Made by a program: the position numbers and the translations under genes
In this document: positions 18,401-25,593 of the stretch, piece after piece
Position numbering within the stretch: the stretch's first letter is position 1
How the letters are laid out: each line of letters opens with the position of its first letter
Notes under the pieces: generated by a model
Told to the model about the DNA's origin: nothing
The model's database searches: none
What the model saw: only the letters and a program-made list of their open reading frames with translations
DNA from: Streptomyces sp.
GTDB taxonomy: Bacteria; Actinomycetota; Actinomycetes; Streptomycetales; Streptomycetaceae
Direction of reading: 5' to 3'
Assembly: GCA_013362785.1 (NCBI GenBank)
Contig: JABFVM010000023.1
Coordinates: 1-53,101, forward strand
DNA length: 53,101 nucleotides

Positions 18401-18646
18401 CGTCCCGTCGAGCTCCTGCGCGGCGCGTAACTGCCCGGCCGTGGGCGCGACGCGCTTGTCACCGCGTACGTCGACGTTCGGGTACGGCATGTCCCGCTGT
18501 TCCCGGGCCGGTCTCTTCTGCGCCCCGGATTGTTCGCCGGCGGTGGCGGTGGCGGCCGACGGTGTGACCGTGACCGCCGGCAGTGCGAGCAGAACCGCCC
18601 CGATCAGCAGGGATCTTGCGCGTTTCGATAAGCGTGTGGATGGCAT
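15407..18646 (-). CDS. Secreted M36 (fungalysin) zinc metalloprotease with PKD domains
   Basis: 1079 residues from the ATG at 18646, chosen because gggggag ends 6 nt upstream; an ATG at 18670 would add eight. Signal peptide, FTP-like propeptide (to about residue 270), then the catalytic domain with the zinc motif HEYSH (458-462) and the third ligand in EGWSD (E485). PKD-type Ig domains follow (from about residue 650, with SYSWDFDGDGAYDD), and then a C-terminal region that resembles other secreted actinobacterial proteins. Such enzymes degrade extracellular protein during growth or sporulation. A hairpin covering the ribosome binding site may control translation. Confidence 0.93.
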   Translation of the reverse strand: MPSTRLSKRARSLLIGAVLLALPAVTVTPSAATATAGEQSGAQKRPAREQRDMPYPNVDVRGDKRVAPTAGQLRAAQELDGTAIRWSRFGTPKRLTPQGRNTLTGSSDADPRTLALDHIRDNAALYGLSAAELDALTVVKSYRTEHNGVRHVFIGQSDRGVPVHSSRLSVAVDKAGRILTVTGSLVPDARASGTVALDKSDALDRAAASVGTDNPPGTATATRVTFPLADGTARPAWRTTLTADNNHLYDTVVDAGNGTVLMRTDRTSDEGPEGRVFTAQNPTLGSATTVPFSGLGRSWVGGRVTTGNNAEVSQDPDGNETLGYQPQTPAAGDPAYQHFNYTFTDAFRISGGTDLTTDRDAVVTQAFYYTNRMHDHLYGLGFDEASGNFQEDNLGGGGAGGDRVDVYVDFDASGDSACNANFSTPDDGQNGTMRLFVGRTSCNNHNTHRAMNGDTIAHEYSHGLSNRLVGGGDMGDGEQTGALGEGWSDAVATSLWNDPVYGEYNNGSATGVRRVAYNDSDLTYGDLCDGGTCEVHDDGEIWATVMWDMRTALVGAYGSATGKQRHEQLMVDGMKLTPSSPDFLDARDGILAADRADYGGANQCLLWGVFARRGMGASATSPSQNQANPATDYPASCRPTADAGGPYATKEGTDVRLDASGSTVPGGGGSYSWDFDGDGAYDDATGVSPLFDRVGQDGTYTVGLRVGNAAGADTDTATVTVANVAPTVTFSVQGPREEGGKLTVSGTVTDPGWLDPLTATIDPGDGKPVPLPGQLENNRPDATLTFSRELVFGDNGTFTVKVCGSDDDTTTCRDAEITVANVDPTATIDKSAAVQLAGGRTLVVHAGEEKRYTAKVTDPGSDDETMSWAWGDGTPATTTISLVNPPDPDPARSPSVQPRDLTDAQAHTYAKPCLYDLSFTARDDDGGTGTDAMPVIVQGNAPLSLLADVWYVKYLTGDLTGLGKKTLDCYLKIVQHASAVFSEKVDVSTQGKAADVLFLNLLLDPKRSLDRQLLAAWLNFANGAFEPTELVDTDSDLKPDTPFLEAVQNAEKVRLDPNATTDRLKAQAAILTCINIPLV

Positions 18647-18651
18647 TCCCA

Positions 18652-18688
18652 CTCCCCCGTCCGTTGGCATCCTGGATGCGGACGGGGG
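18652..18688 (-). promoter_or_regulatory. 5' leader hairpin covering the protease ribosome binding site
   Basis: On the plus strand, cccccgtcc (18654-18662) pairs with ggacggggg (18680-18688), and inside it gcatc pairs with gatgc around ctg. In the minus-strand mRNA the 3' arm of this stem contains the ggggg of the gggggag ribosome binding site, 6 nt before the ATG. Formation would hide the site. It could also act as a DNA dyad or as the end of the upstream transcript. Confidence 0.55.
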
Positions 18689-18758
18689 ACACGGTACGTG
18701 CGCATGACAAGTCAGCGGAAGAGCGCGTGCGGCGCCGCCGTGGCGGCCGACCAGGGCG

Positions 18759-20378
18759 TCACGGCTGTGCCGCTCCCGTGTTCGGGGGTGTGGTGACCGG
18801 GCGCCCGAAGTAGTCGTCGGCGACCTGGGCGGTGCCGAAGCGGGCCCGCAGGTCGAGGCCGGCGTGAGGGCAGTCGGGGACCAGGCGGCGGGCGTCGGAG
18901 GGCGTGGCGACGACCGGGAGGGGGCCTGCGTCGAAGCAGGGGGACGCGGTCGTGCCTGTGGGGCGGTTGTCCAGGCGTTCCTGGCCGGTGGCGTTGCGCC
19001 AGGTCGCGAGGGCCATGTAGAGGCGGTCGTCCCAGCGTGCCGTCCATTGGCCCGTCGCGGCGTGGAACTGGTTGCCCTGGAAGAGGACCTGGTTCGTGGA
19101 GAGGTCGGCGTCCGCCACGACGAACGGGTATCCGTCGGACACGAAGAGGTTGTTGCGGATCGTCACGCCGCTGTTGTGCGGCCGCAGTCGCACGACGGTG
19201 CCGGGGCCCGCGGACGCGCGGGCCATGACCACGGTGTTCTGGTAGATCTGCAGGTTGCCGATGTGCGATCCGTTCACGGTCAGCGCGCCGTTGTGCGGCA
19301 GCTTTCGGCCGTCGTTGCTGCTGATGTTGTAGCGGATCACGTTGTCGCGGTGTGGATGCTGCCAGCGGGAGAAGACGTAGTAGCCCCCGCCGTCGTTCTC
19401 GAACGACAGGTTGTACTGGAGGGTCGAGTCGAACACGCTCGTGTCGAGGCCGAATCCGGCGCCGTCCGTTCGGGTGCCGGTGTGGTTGCGGTAGGCGGAG
19501 CTGTGCTCGATCAGCACACCCCTGGAGTCCCACGCCCAGATGCCCGCCGGCCCGTAGTAGGCGTTGGCCGGTGCACGGCTGCCGTTGTCGTGTGCGCTGG
19601 AGTCGCGCACGGTGGCGTCGCGTACGCCGCCGAGGACGATACCGCTGCCGGTGGGGCGGTAGACGGCGTCGGGGTCACCGGCGTTGTCGTACGCGTGGAC
19701 GTCCCGGATGTCGATGTTCTCGTGCGCGTAGGCGGGGCGGGCGGGGACGAAGTCCGGTCCGTAGGTGAGCAGTCCGGCGTCCTGGTTCCCGTGCAGTTCC
19801 GCACGGCGGACCGTCACGTCGGCGAAGCCGGTGCCCGCGTGGGTGGAGCCGACCCCGATGCCGACCTGGAAACCGGATGCGTCGATGTCGGAGACGGTGA
19901 CATGGCGCAGCCGCCCGCCGTCGGAGGTGTCGTGGTAGAGGTTGACGCCCGCCTGGTGGGAGCGCGCCGTGCCGCGGCCGCGCAGGACGAGGTCGCGGAT
20001 CTCGACGCCTGCCGTGTTGTGCACGGAGATACCGGCCGAGTCGGTGGCGACGATCGTCGCGCGACCGCTGCCGTAGGAGCCGAGGATCACCGGCTGCTCG
20101 GCGCTCCCGGCCTCGTCGCCGCCGACCGTGATCGTGCCGGTGAAGCGGTCCCCGCCGGCGAGCAGGAGCCGGTCGCCCGGACGCAGTTGCGCCCGTCCGG
20201 CGCGGGCCAGGGACCGCCAGGCGTCGTCCTTCGAGGTCCCCTGCGCGGAGTCGTCGCCCCCGGCACTTACGTAGTACGTCCTGGTCGACGGGGGCCCGTA
20301 GTGGGGCATGGCGGTGCAGCCGGCGACCAGGACCAGGGCGACCGCGGTCGCGGACGTGAGGGTGCGGGCGCGCCACAT
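18759..20378 (-). CDS. Right-handed beta-helix lipoprotein (putative polysaccharide lyase or epimerase-like)
   Basis: 539 residues from the ATG at 20378. The lipobox LVLVAGC sits near residue 21. The N-terminal YYVSAGGDDSAQGTSKDDAW is the usual entry of pectate-lyase-like beta-helix proteins, and many helix rungs follow (VTVSDIDASGFQVGIGVGST, ENIDIRDVHAYDN, ATVRDSSAHDNGS, NLQIYQNTVV). It is anchored outside the membrane. It starts 5 bp after the end of the UDP-sugar decarboxylase gene in a three-gene operon, which suggests it modifies or cuts the polysaccharide made from these UDP-sugars. No catalytic residue can be assigned with certainty. Confidence 0.82.
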   Translation of the reverse strand: MWRARTLTSATAVALVLVAGCTAMPHYGPPSTRTYYVSAGGDDSAQGTSKDDAWRSLARAGRAQLRPGDRLLLAGGDRFTGTITVGGDEAGSAEQPVILGSYGSGRATIVATDSAGISVHNTAGVEIRDLVLRGRGTARSHQAGVNLYHDTSDGGRLRHVTVSDIDASGFQVGIGVGSTHAGTGFADVTVRRAELHGNQDAGLLTYGPDFVPARPAYAHENIDIRDVHAYDNAGDPDAVYRPTGSGIVLGGVRDATVRDSSAHDNGSRAPANAYYGPAGIWAWDSRGVLIEHSSAYRNHTGTRTDGAGFGLDTSVFDSTLQYNLSFENDGGGYYVFSRWQHPHRDNVIRYNISSNDGRKLPHNGALTVNGSHIGNLQIYQNTVVMARASAGPGTVVRLRPHNSGVTIRNNLFVSDGYPFVVADADLSTNQVLFQGNQFHAATGQWTARWDDRLYMALATWRNATGQERLDNRPTGTTASPCFDAGPLPVVATPSDARRLVPDCPHAGLDLRARFGTAQVADDYFGRPVTTPPNTGAAQP

Positions 20379-20383
20379 GGGGA

Positions 20384-21346
20384 TCAGCTCGCCAACGGCT
20401 GCCTGAGCCGTCCCCCGCCGAGGACCTTGAGGAACCAGTCGACGGTACGGCGCAGCCCTTCCTCCAGGTCGATCTCGGGCGCCCACCGCAGGAGTTCATG
20501 GGCGCGGGAGATGTCGGGGCAGCGGCGCGCGGGGTCGTCGACGGGCAGTCGTCGGTGGTCGAGACGGGAGGCGGAGCCGGTGACCGCCAGCACCAGCGCG
20601 GCCAGTTCGCGGACGGTGCACTCGGTGGGGTTGCCCAGGTTGACCGGCCCGGCGTGGTGGCTGTCGAGCATGGCGATCAGGCCGCGGACCAGGTCGTCGA
20701 CGTAGCAGAAACTGCGGGTCTGGCTGCCGTCGCCGTAGATGGTGAGCGGAGCGCCTGCCAGCGCCTGGCGGACGAAGGTGGAGACGACGCGGCCGTCGTG
20801 CGGGCGCATCCGGGGGCCGTAGGTGTTGAAGATCCGTACGATGCCCGCGTCGACGCCGAGCGTGCGGCGGTGCGCGACGGTGAGGGCCTCGGCATAGCGC
20901 TTGGCCTCGTCGTAGACGCTGCGCGGCCCCACCGGATTGACGTTGCCCCAGTAGCCTTCGGGCTGCGGATGCACCTGTGGGTCGCCGTAGACCTCGCTGG
21001 TGGAGGTCAGCAGGAAGCGGGCGCCTTGCCGGCGGGCCAGCAGCAGCGCGTTCTTGGTGCCGTGACTGCCCGCGGTCAGGGTTTCCAGCGGCAGCCGGTC
21101 GTAGTCGGGCGGTGAGGCCGGGCTCGCGAGGTGGGCGACCGCGTCCACGCGGCCCGGCACGGTGAAGGCGTGGGTGACGTCGGCGCGCACGAGGTTGAAC
21201 CGGGCGTGGCCGAGCAGGTGGATCACGTTGACGGGTTCGCCGGTGCAGTGGTTGTCCAGGCACCAGACCGTGTCGCCGCGCCTCAGCAGCGCCTCGCACA
21301 GATGGGAGCCGAGGAAGCCGCTGCCGCCGGTCACCACGACCCTCAT
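20384..21346 (-). CDS. NAD-dependent epimerase/dehydratase, UDP-glucuronate decarboxylase-like (UDP-xylose synthase)
   Basis: 320 residues with the Rossmann motif GGSGFLGSH at the N-terminus, catalytic Ser in TSTSEVYGDP and the YxxxK pair in SVYDEAKRYAEAL. The stretch EGYWGNVNPVGPRSVYDEAK is characteristic of UDP-glucuronate decarboxylases, which turn UDP-GlcA into UDP-xylose with bound NAD. The preceding gene makes UDP-GlcA, and the two overlap by 4 bp (ATGA), so a two-step UDP-Glc to UDP-Xyl route is likely. A GDP/UDP-sugar epimerase role is the alternative. Confidence 0.88.
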   Translation of the reverse strand: MRVVVTGGSGFLGSHLCEALLRRGDTVWCLDNHCTGEPVNVIHLLGHARFNLVRADVTHAFTVPGRVDAVAHLASPASPPDYDRLPLETLTAGSHGTKNALLLARRQGARFLLTSTSEVYGDPQVHPQPEGYWGNVNPVGPRSVYDEAKRYAEALTVAHRRTLGVDAGIVRIFNTYGPRMRPHDGRVVSTFVRQALAGAPLTIYGDGSQTRSFCYVDDLVRGLIAMLDSHHAGPVNLGNPTECTVRELAALVLAVTGSASRLDHRRLPVDDPARRCPDISRAHELLRWAPEIDLEEGLRRTVDWFLKVLGGGRLRQPLAS

Positions 21347-22686
21347 GACACACCGTCCACGGCGAGGTCCGCCTCATGCCGCAGCGGGCGGCCCAGTGCG
21401 TGCAGGTCCCAGCCCGCCGCTCGCCAGGACTCCTCGTCCAGGGCGTTGCGCGCGTCCAGCAGCAGCGGCCGGCGCACCACGGCGGCGAGGGCGGCGGGGT
21501 CGAGGCGCCCGTAGTCGGGCCAGGCCGTCAGATGCAGCACGAGATCGGCTTCCTCGCACGCCTTGTGCACGTCGAGCGCGTAGCTGAGGCCGGGGCGGGC
21601 GGCGCGTGCCGAGTCCAGCGCCTCGGGGTCGTGGACCCGGACGTGGGCGCCCTCGTCCTGCATCGCCTCCGCGACGGCGAGCGCCGGCGAGTCGCGTACG
21701 TCGTCGCTGCCGGGCTTGAAGGAGGCGCCGAGTACACCGATCCGACGGCCGCTGAAGTCTCCGCCGACCAGCTTGCGTGCCAGCTCGACGGTGCGGACCC
21801 GCTGGCGGGTGTTGATCCGGTCGACCTCGTTCAGCAGGGCCACCACCTCGTTCGCGCCCAGTTCCTCGGCGCGGGCCGTGAAGGCGCGGATGTCCTTCGG
21901 CAGGCAGCTGCCGCCGAAGCCGAGCCCCGGTGCCAGGAAGCGCGGGCCGATGCGGGAGTCGGCGCCGATGGCACGGGCCAGCAGCCTGACGTCCGCCCCG
22001 GCGGCCTCGCAGACCTCGGCCATCGCGTTGATGAACGAGATCTTGGCGGCGAGGAAGGAGTTCGACGCGACCTTCACCAACTCCGCGGTGGCCGGGTCGG
22101 TACGGAAGTAGGGCGCCCCGGCACGCAGCATGGGCCCGTACACCCGGCGCAGCACCGCGTCGGCGCGCTCGGAGGTGACGCCGACGACGATCCGCTCCGG
22201 GTGCATGGTGTCGTGGACGGCCGAACCCTCGCGCAGGAACTCCGGGTTCCAGGCGACCTGGCAGTCGCCGGCCGCCGCGGCGACGCGCCTGCCTAGCCGG
22301 GCGGCGGTGCCGACGGGGACCGTCGACTTGCCGACGACCAGGCTTCCCGGACGCAGATGCGGTACGAGACCGTCGACGACTGCGTCGACATGGCGGAGGT
22401 CGGCCGCCTTGCCGTCGGGGCGCTGCGGAGTACCCACGCAGACGAAGTGGGTCCTCGCGAACCGGGAGCCCTGCGCCAGCGAGGTGGTGAAGCGCAGGCG
22501 CCCCGAGCGGACGGTCCGCGCGAGCAGTTCGCTCAGACCGGGTTCGTGAACGGGAGCATGGCCCGCGGACAGGGACGCGATCCGTTCTGCGTCGATGTCG
22601 ATGCCGAGTACTTCATGGCCGATGTCCGCCATGCAGGCGGCGTGCACCGTGCCCACATATCCGGTTCCGATGACGGTCAATCGCAT
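21343..22686 (-). CDS. UDP-glucose 6-dehydrogenase
   Basis: 447 residues. It oxidises UDP-glucose to UDP-glucuronate with two NAD. The N-terminal NAD site is VIGTGYVGTVHA, and the catalytic cysteine lies in FGGSCLPKD (C261). The substrate loop and hinge helix regions are complete and the length is normal for the family. The ATG at 22686 has aaaggag 7 nt upstream. It is the first gene of an operon with the UDP-sugar decarboxylase and the beta-helix lipoprotein, and it is divergent from the glycosyltransferase at 22923. Confidence 0.95.
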   Translation of the reverse strand: MRLTVIGTGYVGTVHAACMADIGHEVLGIDIDAERIASLSAGHAPVHEPGLSELLARTVRSGRLRFTTSLAQGSRFARTHFVCVGTPQRPDGKAADLRHVDAVVDGLVPHLRPGSLVVGKSTVPVGTAARLGRRVAAAAGDCQVAWNPEFLREGSAVHDTMHPERIVVGVTSERADAVLRRVYGPMLRAGAPYFRTDPATAELVKVASNSFLAAKISFINAMAEVCEAAGADVRLLARAIGADSRIGPRFLAPGLGFGGSCLPKDIRAFTARAEELGANEVVALLNEVDRINTRQRVRTVELARKLVGGDFSGRRIGVLGASFKPGSDDVRDSPALAVAEAMQDEGAHVRVHDPEALDSARAARPGLSYALDVHKACEEADLVLHLTAWPDYGRLDPAALAAVVRRPLLLDARNALDEESWRAAGWDLHALGRPLRHEADLAVDGVS

Positions 22687-22728
22687 GGCGTGGCTCCTTT
22701 GTGCGGCTCGAACCCAAGATCCTTACAT

Positions 22729-22744
22729 GTATGTTTACGTCGTA
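22729..22744 (+). promoter_or_regulatory. Operator half 1 between ugd-like gene and glycosyltransferase
   Basis: GTATGTTTAC-nn-CGTA. The same 14 conserved bases occur in inverse orientation at 22812-22827, so the pair frames the divergent promoters. This copy lies 42 bp upstream of the UDP-glucose dehydrogenase start. Confidence 0.5.
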
Positions 22745-22811
22745 TATAGACACTCTGCGCCCGTCGTTTCACCACGTCAAGCGCAGAGCTTGCATCCAGA
22801 CGGGAAGCGTG

Positions 22812-22827
22812 TACGGTGTAAACATAC
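22812..22827 (-). promoter_or_regulatory. Operator half 2 (inverted copy)
   Basis: TACG-nn-GTAAACATAC, the exact inverse of the copy at 22729-22744. A candidate promoter TTGCAT (22790-22795), 16-nt spacer, TACGGT (22812-22817) for the glycosyltransferase overlaps this copy, so binding would block it. Confidence 0.45.
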
Positions 22828-22855
22828 GGCGCAAATGCGAGTTGACCGACCGGCC

Positions 22856-22878
22856 GGTGGAATTCCCCGGAATTCACC
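22856..22878. promoter_or_regulatory. Interrupted palindrome in the glycosyltransferase leader
   Basis: ggtg-g-aattcc and ggaattcacc are inverted 10-base arms apart from one extra G. Located 45-67 bp before the ATG at 22923; it could form an mRNA hairpin or a second binding site. Confidence 0.35.
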
Positions 22879-22922
22879 GATCGAAATGCCGGTAATCCCA
22901 CGCACAAGCTGGGACGGGCCTG

Positions 22923-24752
22923 ATGAAGCACCTACAGACCGACGAGCGGGAACGACGGAACCTCGAACTCCAGCTCCGGGATCTCTCGGACGGCAACGTC
23001 GGCCGGATCACGCCGCACGGACCGCTCTTCGCCCGGCCGCCGCGATCCCTCCGGACCGCCCGGAGCACGTTCGTGGCCACCCTCTCCCGTCGCGACAGGG
23101 CCACCATGGTCGGCATCGCCGCCCTGTGGGCGGGCGCCTTCGCCTGGTTCTGGCTGTGGTGGCTGGAGCCGGCGCATCTTGTGTCCTGGGCGGGAATGAT
23201 CATCACGAGTGTGCTGCTCTTCTACCTGTCCACCCAGGCGTGCTATTTCCTCCTCGCCGTGGCCCGTCTGCCCCGCGTACGGCCGTCACTGCGGATTCCG
23301 AGAGTGCGACTGGCCATCGCGGTGACACGCGCGCCTTCCGAGCCCTGGAACATGGCACGGCGCACCCTGGAGGCGATGAAGGCACAGGAATTCCCGTACG
23401 CGTACGACGTCTGGCTGTGCGACGAGGATCCGTACCCGGAGATCCAGGAATGGTGCGCGGGCCACGGGGTCCGTATCTCGACGCGCAAAGGGGTGCCGGA
23501 GTACAACCGGAGCAGCTGGCCGCGCCGCACCAGATGCAAAGAGGGCAACCTCGCCTATTTCTACGATCACTGGGGCTACTGGCTGTACGACGTCGTCGTC
23601 CAGCTCGACTGCGACCACGAGCCGTCCCCGAACTATCTGACGGAAGTGGTGCGCCCCTTCTCGGACGAGGCCATCGGCTATGTCGCGGCACCGAGCATCT
23701 GTGACGCCAATGCCGGCACGTCATGGGCGGCGCGCGGCCGCCTGTACCGGGAAGCCCCCTTCCACGGGCCTTTCCAACTCGGGCACGCGAATCGCCTCGC
23801 CCCCGTCTGCATCGGGTCGCATTACGGGGTGCGCACCCGGGCCCTGCGGGACATCGGCGGCCTGGGGCCCGATCTGGCGGAGGACTTCACCACGTCCTTC
23901 CTCTTCAACTCCGCGGGCTGGCAGGGCGCGTTCGCCATCGACGCGGAGGCGCACGGTCTCGGCCCCATGACGTTCGCGGACATGGTGACGCAGGAATACC
24001 AGTGGTCGCGCAGTCTCGTGGCGATGATGTTCGGAATGATCCCGCGCCACATGCACCGGCTGCCCATGCGGCTGCGTATCCGATTCGCGATCGTGCTGAT
24101 CTACTACCCGCTCCTGGCACTGGCCGCGATAGTCGGGTTGGTACTGCCCGCGGTGGCGGCCGTGACCGGCAGCGTATGGGTCAGCGTCAATTACCTTGCT
24201 TTCCTTGCCAATTTCTTCGCCATGGGCGCCTGCATGATTCTGCTGCTGCTGCTGTTGCGGCGCCGAGGTCTGTTGCGTCCGCATACGGCTCCGGTGGTCA
24301 GCTGGGAGCTGTGGCTCTTCACGCTGGCCCGGTGGCCGTGGGTGGCGTGGGGCGTGCTGGGAGCCATCGTGCAGGAGACCTTCCGCCGGCCGATCTACTT
24401 CAAGGTGACCCCCAAGGACCGCAGCGGTTCGGAGGTGCTGCCGAAGCGGCTGGTCCTGCCGTACGGAGTGATCGTGGCGATCCTTTCGGGAGCAGCCCTG
24501 GTCGGCGAGATGACCGGACCGGCGGTCGGCTACGTCTTCCTCTGCATCATGGGCGCCTGCGCCTACGCGGTGGTCGGCATCGCCGTATCCGTCCTGCACG
24601 TCATGGAGGCCGCCAAAGCAGCGGGAACCCGCCTGCGCTCCGCCATGATCACGGCCCGCACACCCCTGCTCCTGGCGCTGGCACCGCTGCTCCCCCTCGG
24701 CCTGGCCATCTCCGTCTTCCCCGCCTACGTCGCAGCGGCTCTCAGCTGGTGA
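22923..24752 (+). CDS. Membrane family-2 glycosyltransferase (cellulose/hyaluronan-synthase-like)
   Basis: 609 residues. Two membrane helices lie near residues 60-110, then comes a cytoplasmic GT-A domain with WLCDEDPYPE, the DxD motif in QLDCDHEPS (D229), the acceptor-base motif AEDFTTSF (E320-D321) and QEYQW (357-361). Several membrane helices follow (about 390-600). This is the layout of processive synthases that polymerise and export a sugar chain. In QEYQW the Arg of the usual QxxRW motif is replaced by Gln. It is divergent from the UDP-GlcA/UDP-Xyl operon, so a uronic acid- or xylose-containing surface polymer is a fair guess. No ribosome binding site better than gggacgggcc is seen. Confidence 0.88.
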   Translation: MKHLQTDERERRNLELQLRDLSDGNVGRITPHGPLFARPPRSLRTARSTFVATLSRRDRATMVGIAALWAGAFAWFWLWWLEPAHLVSWAGMIITSVLLFYLSTQACYFLLAVARLPRVRPSLRIPRVRLAIAVTRAPSEPWNMARRTLEAMKAQEFPYAYDVWLCDEDPYPEIQEWCAGHGVRISTRKGVPEYNRSSWPRRTRCKEGNLAYFYDHWGYWLYDVVVQLDCDHEPSPNYLTEVVRPFSDEAIGYVAAPSICDANAGTSWAARGRLYREAPFHGPFQLGHANRLAPVCIGSHYGVRTRALRDIGGLGPDLAEDFTTSFLFNSAGWQGAFAIDAEAHGLGPMTFADMVTQEYQWSRSLVAMMFGMIPRHMHRLPMRLRIRFAIVLIYYPLLALAAIVGLVLPAVAAVTGSVWVSVNYLAFLANFFAMGACMILLLLLLRRRGLLRPHTAPVVSWELWLFTLARWPWVAWGVLGAIVQETFRRPIYFKVTPKDRSGSEVLPKRLVLPYGVIVAILSGAALVGEMTGPAVGYVFLCIMGACAYAVVGIAVSVLHVMEAAKAAGTRLRSAMITARTPLLLALAPLLPLGLAISVFPAYVAAALSW

Positions 24753-24789
24753 AACGGTCATGTCCTGACGTGGAGCGAGGGAGATCGCA

Positions 24790-24962
24790 CAGGAGGGTTC
24801 GCCACGACGCGACAGCATGCGGCGGACACCGGACGAGGGCGGCAGAGGGCTCCAGTTGGTCGCCGCGCTCAGCGACCTCTGGGGGCGCGCTGCACGGACG
24901 CCGGGAAATGCATCTGGACCGAACAGTCCCTCACCGGCGACCACCTCGCACCGGCCCCGTGA
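24790..24962 (+). pseudogene. Frameshifted C-terminal remnant of an RsbW-like ATP-binding protein
   Basis: One frame reads RRTPDEGGRGLQLVAALSDL-WG and the adjacent frame then continues CTDAGKCIWTEQSL to a TGA at 24960-24962. Together these match the G2-box end (DEGGRGLxLVxxLSDRWG...GKxIWxEL) of actinobacterial anti-sigma-factor-type HATPase proteins. A 1-base shift near 24880 separates the halves, and the N-terminal two thirds are absent. The rest of the spacer up to 25096 has no gene; cttgg / ccaag inverted ends around 25057-25079 are the only structure seen. Confidence 0.6.
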
Positions 24963-25096
24963 GAGGCATCGGCATCCGCTCCCGATGCCCCTCGACGGAG
25001 CGTTGATCAGGTGCCGTCGATCAAGTGCTGATCCGGCGGCCCCGTCGGCTCCTTGACTTGGTACCTTTCCGGTCCCAAGGGCATCAGGAGTGCGAC

Positions 25097-25465
25097 ATGT
25101 CGGACAGAAGGTTCCTCGTCGGCGTCGCCGGTGGTGTGACCCTCATGTTCGCCGTCGGCGCTCTGGTCACGTACCTGATGTCCGGCACCGAGTCGACGAC
25201 GGGACTCGACCAGTACGACAGCGTGATCCTGGACGGCCGGAAGGCGCTCAAGCCCACCATCGTGGCCGGCCGGATCGAGGGCCTGTACCACCCGCTGCCC
25301 TGGGTCGGCCAGGAGGTCCGCGTCACCTGCCCCACCGCCCTCAAAGCGGTCGCCGGCACCACCATCACCTGCACCGGCAGGCGGAACGACGGCACCACCG
25401 TCCGCATCCCGGTCACCGTGATCAAGGCGACGGAATCCAGTCTGACCTGGAAATTCAGCCGCTGA
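25097..25465 (+). CDS. DUF4333-like membrane-anchored protein
   Basis: 122 residues from the ATG at 25097, which has caggag 6 nt upstream. One N-terminal hydrophobic segment (FLVGVAGGVTLMFAVGALVT) is followed by an extracytoplasmic domain whose Cys pair, in RVTCPTALKAVAGTTITCTG, is the hallmark of DUF4333. The family has no known biochemical role. It stands alone, 128 bp before the DedA gene. Confidence 0.75.
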   Translation: MSDRRFLVGVAGGVTLMFAVGALVTYLMSGTESTTGLDQYDSVILDGRKALKPTIVAGRIEGLYHPLPWVGQEVRVTCPTALKAVAGTTITCTGRRNDGTTVRIPVTVIKATESSLTWKFSR

Positions 25466-25593
25466 CGTCCGGACGCCTCCGGATCCTCGCCGTGGCACCC
25501 GGCCGGGACAGGCGCGCGCGCCCCGTCCACGGGATGCTTGATGGTGGGCCACGGATGGGGGCCACCGGCGAGGACGGTCGGGAGGTGATGGCG

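Noticed and set aside
25025..25096. Longer N-terminus for the DUF4333-like protein
   Set aside because: The ATG at 25097 has a well-placed ribosome binding site and begins a normal anchor sequence.
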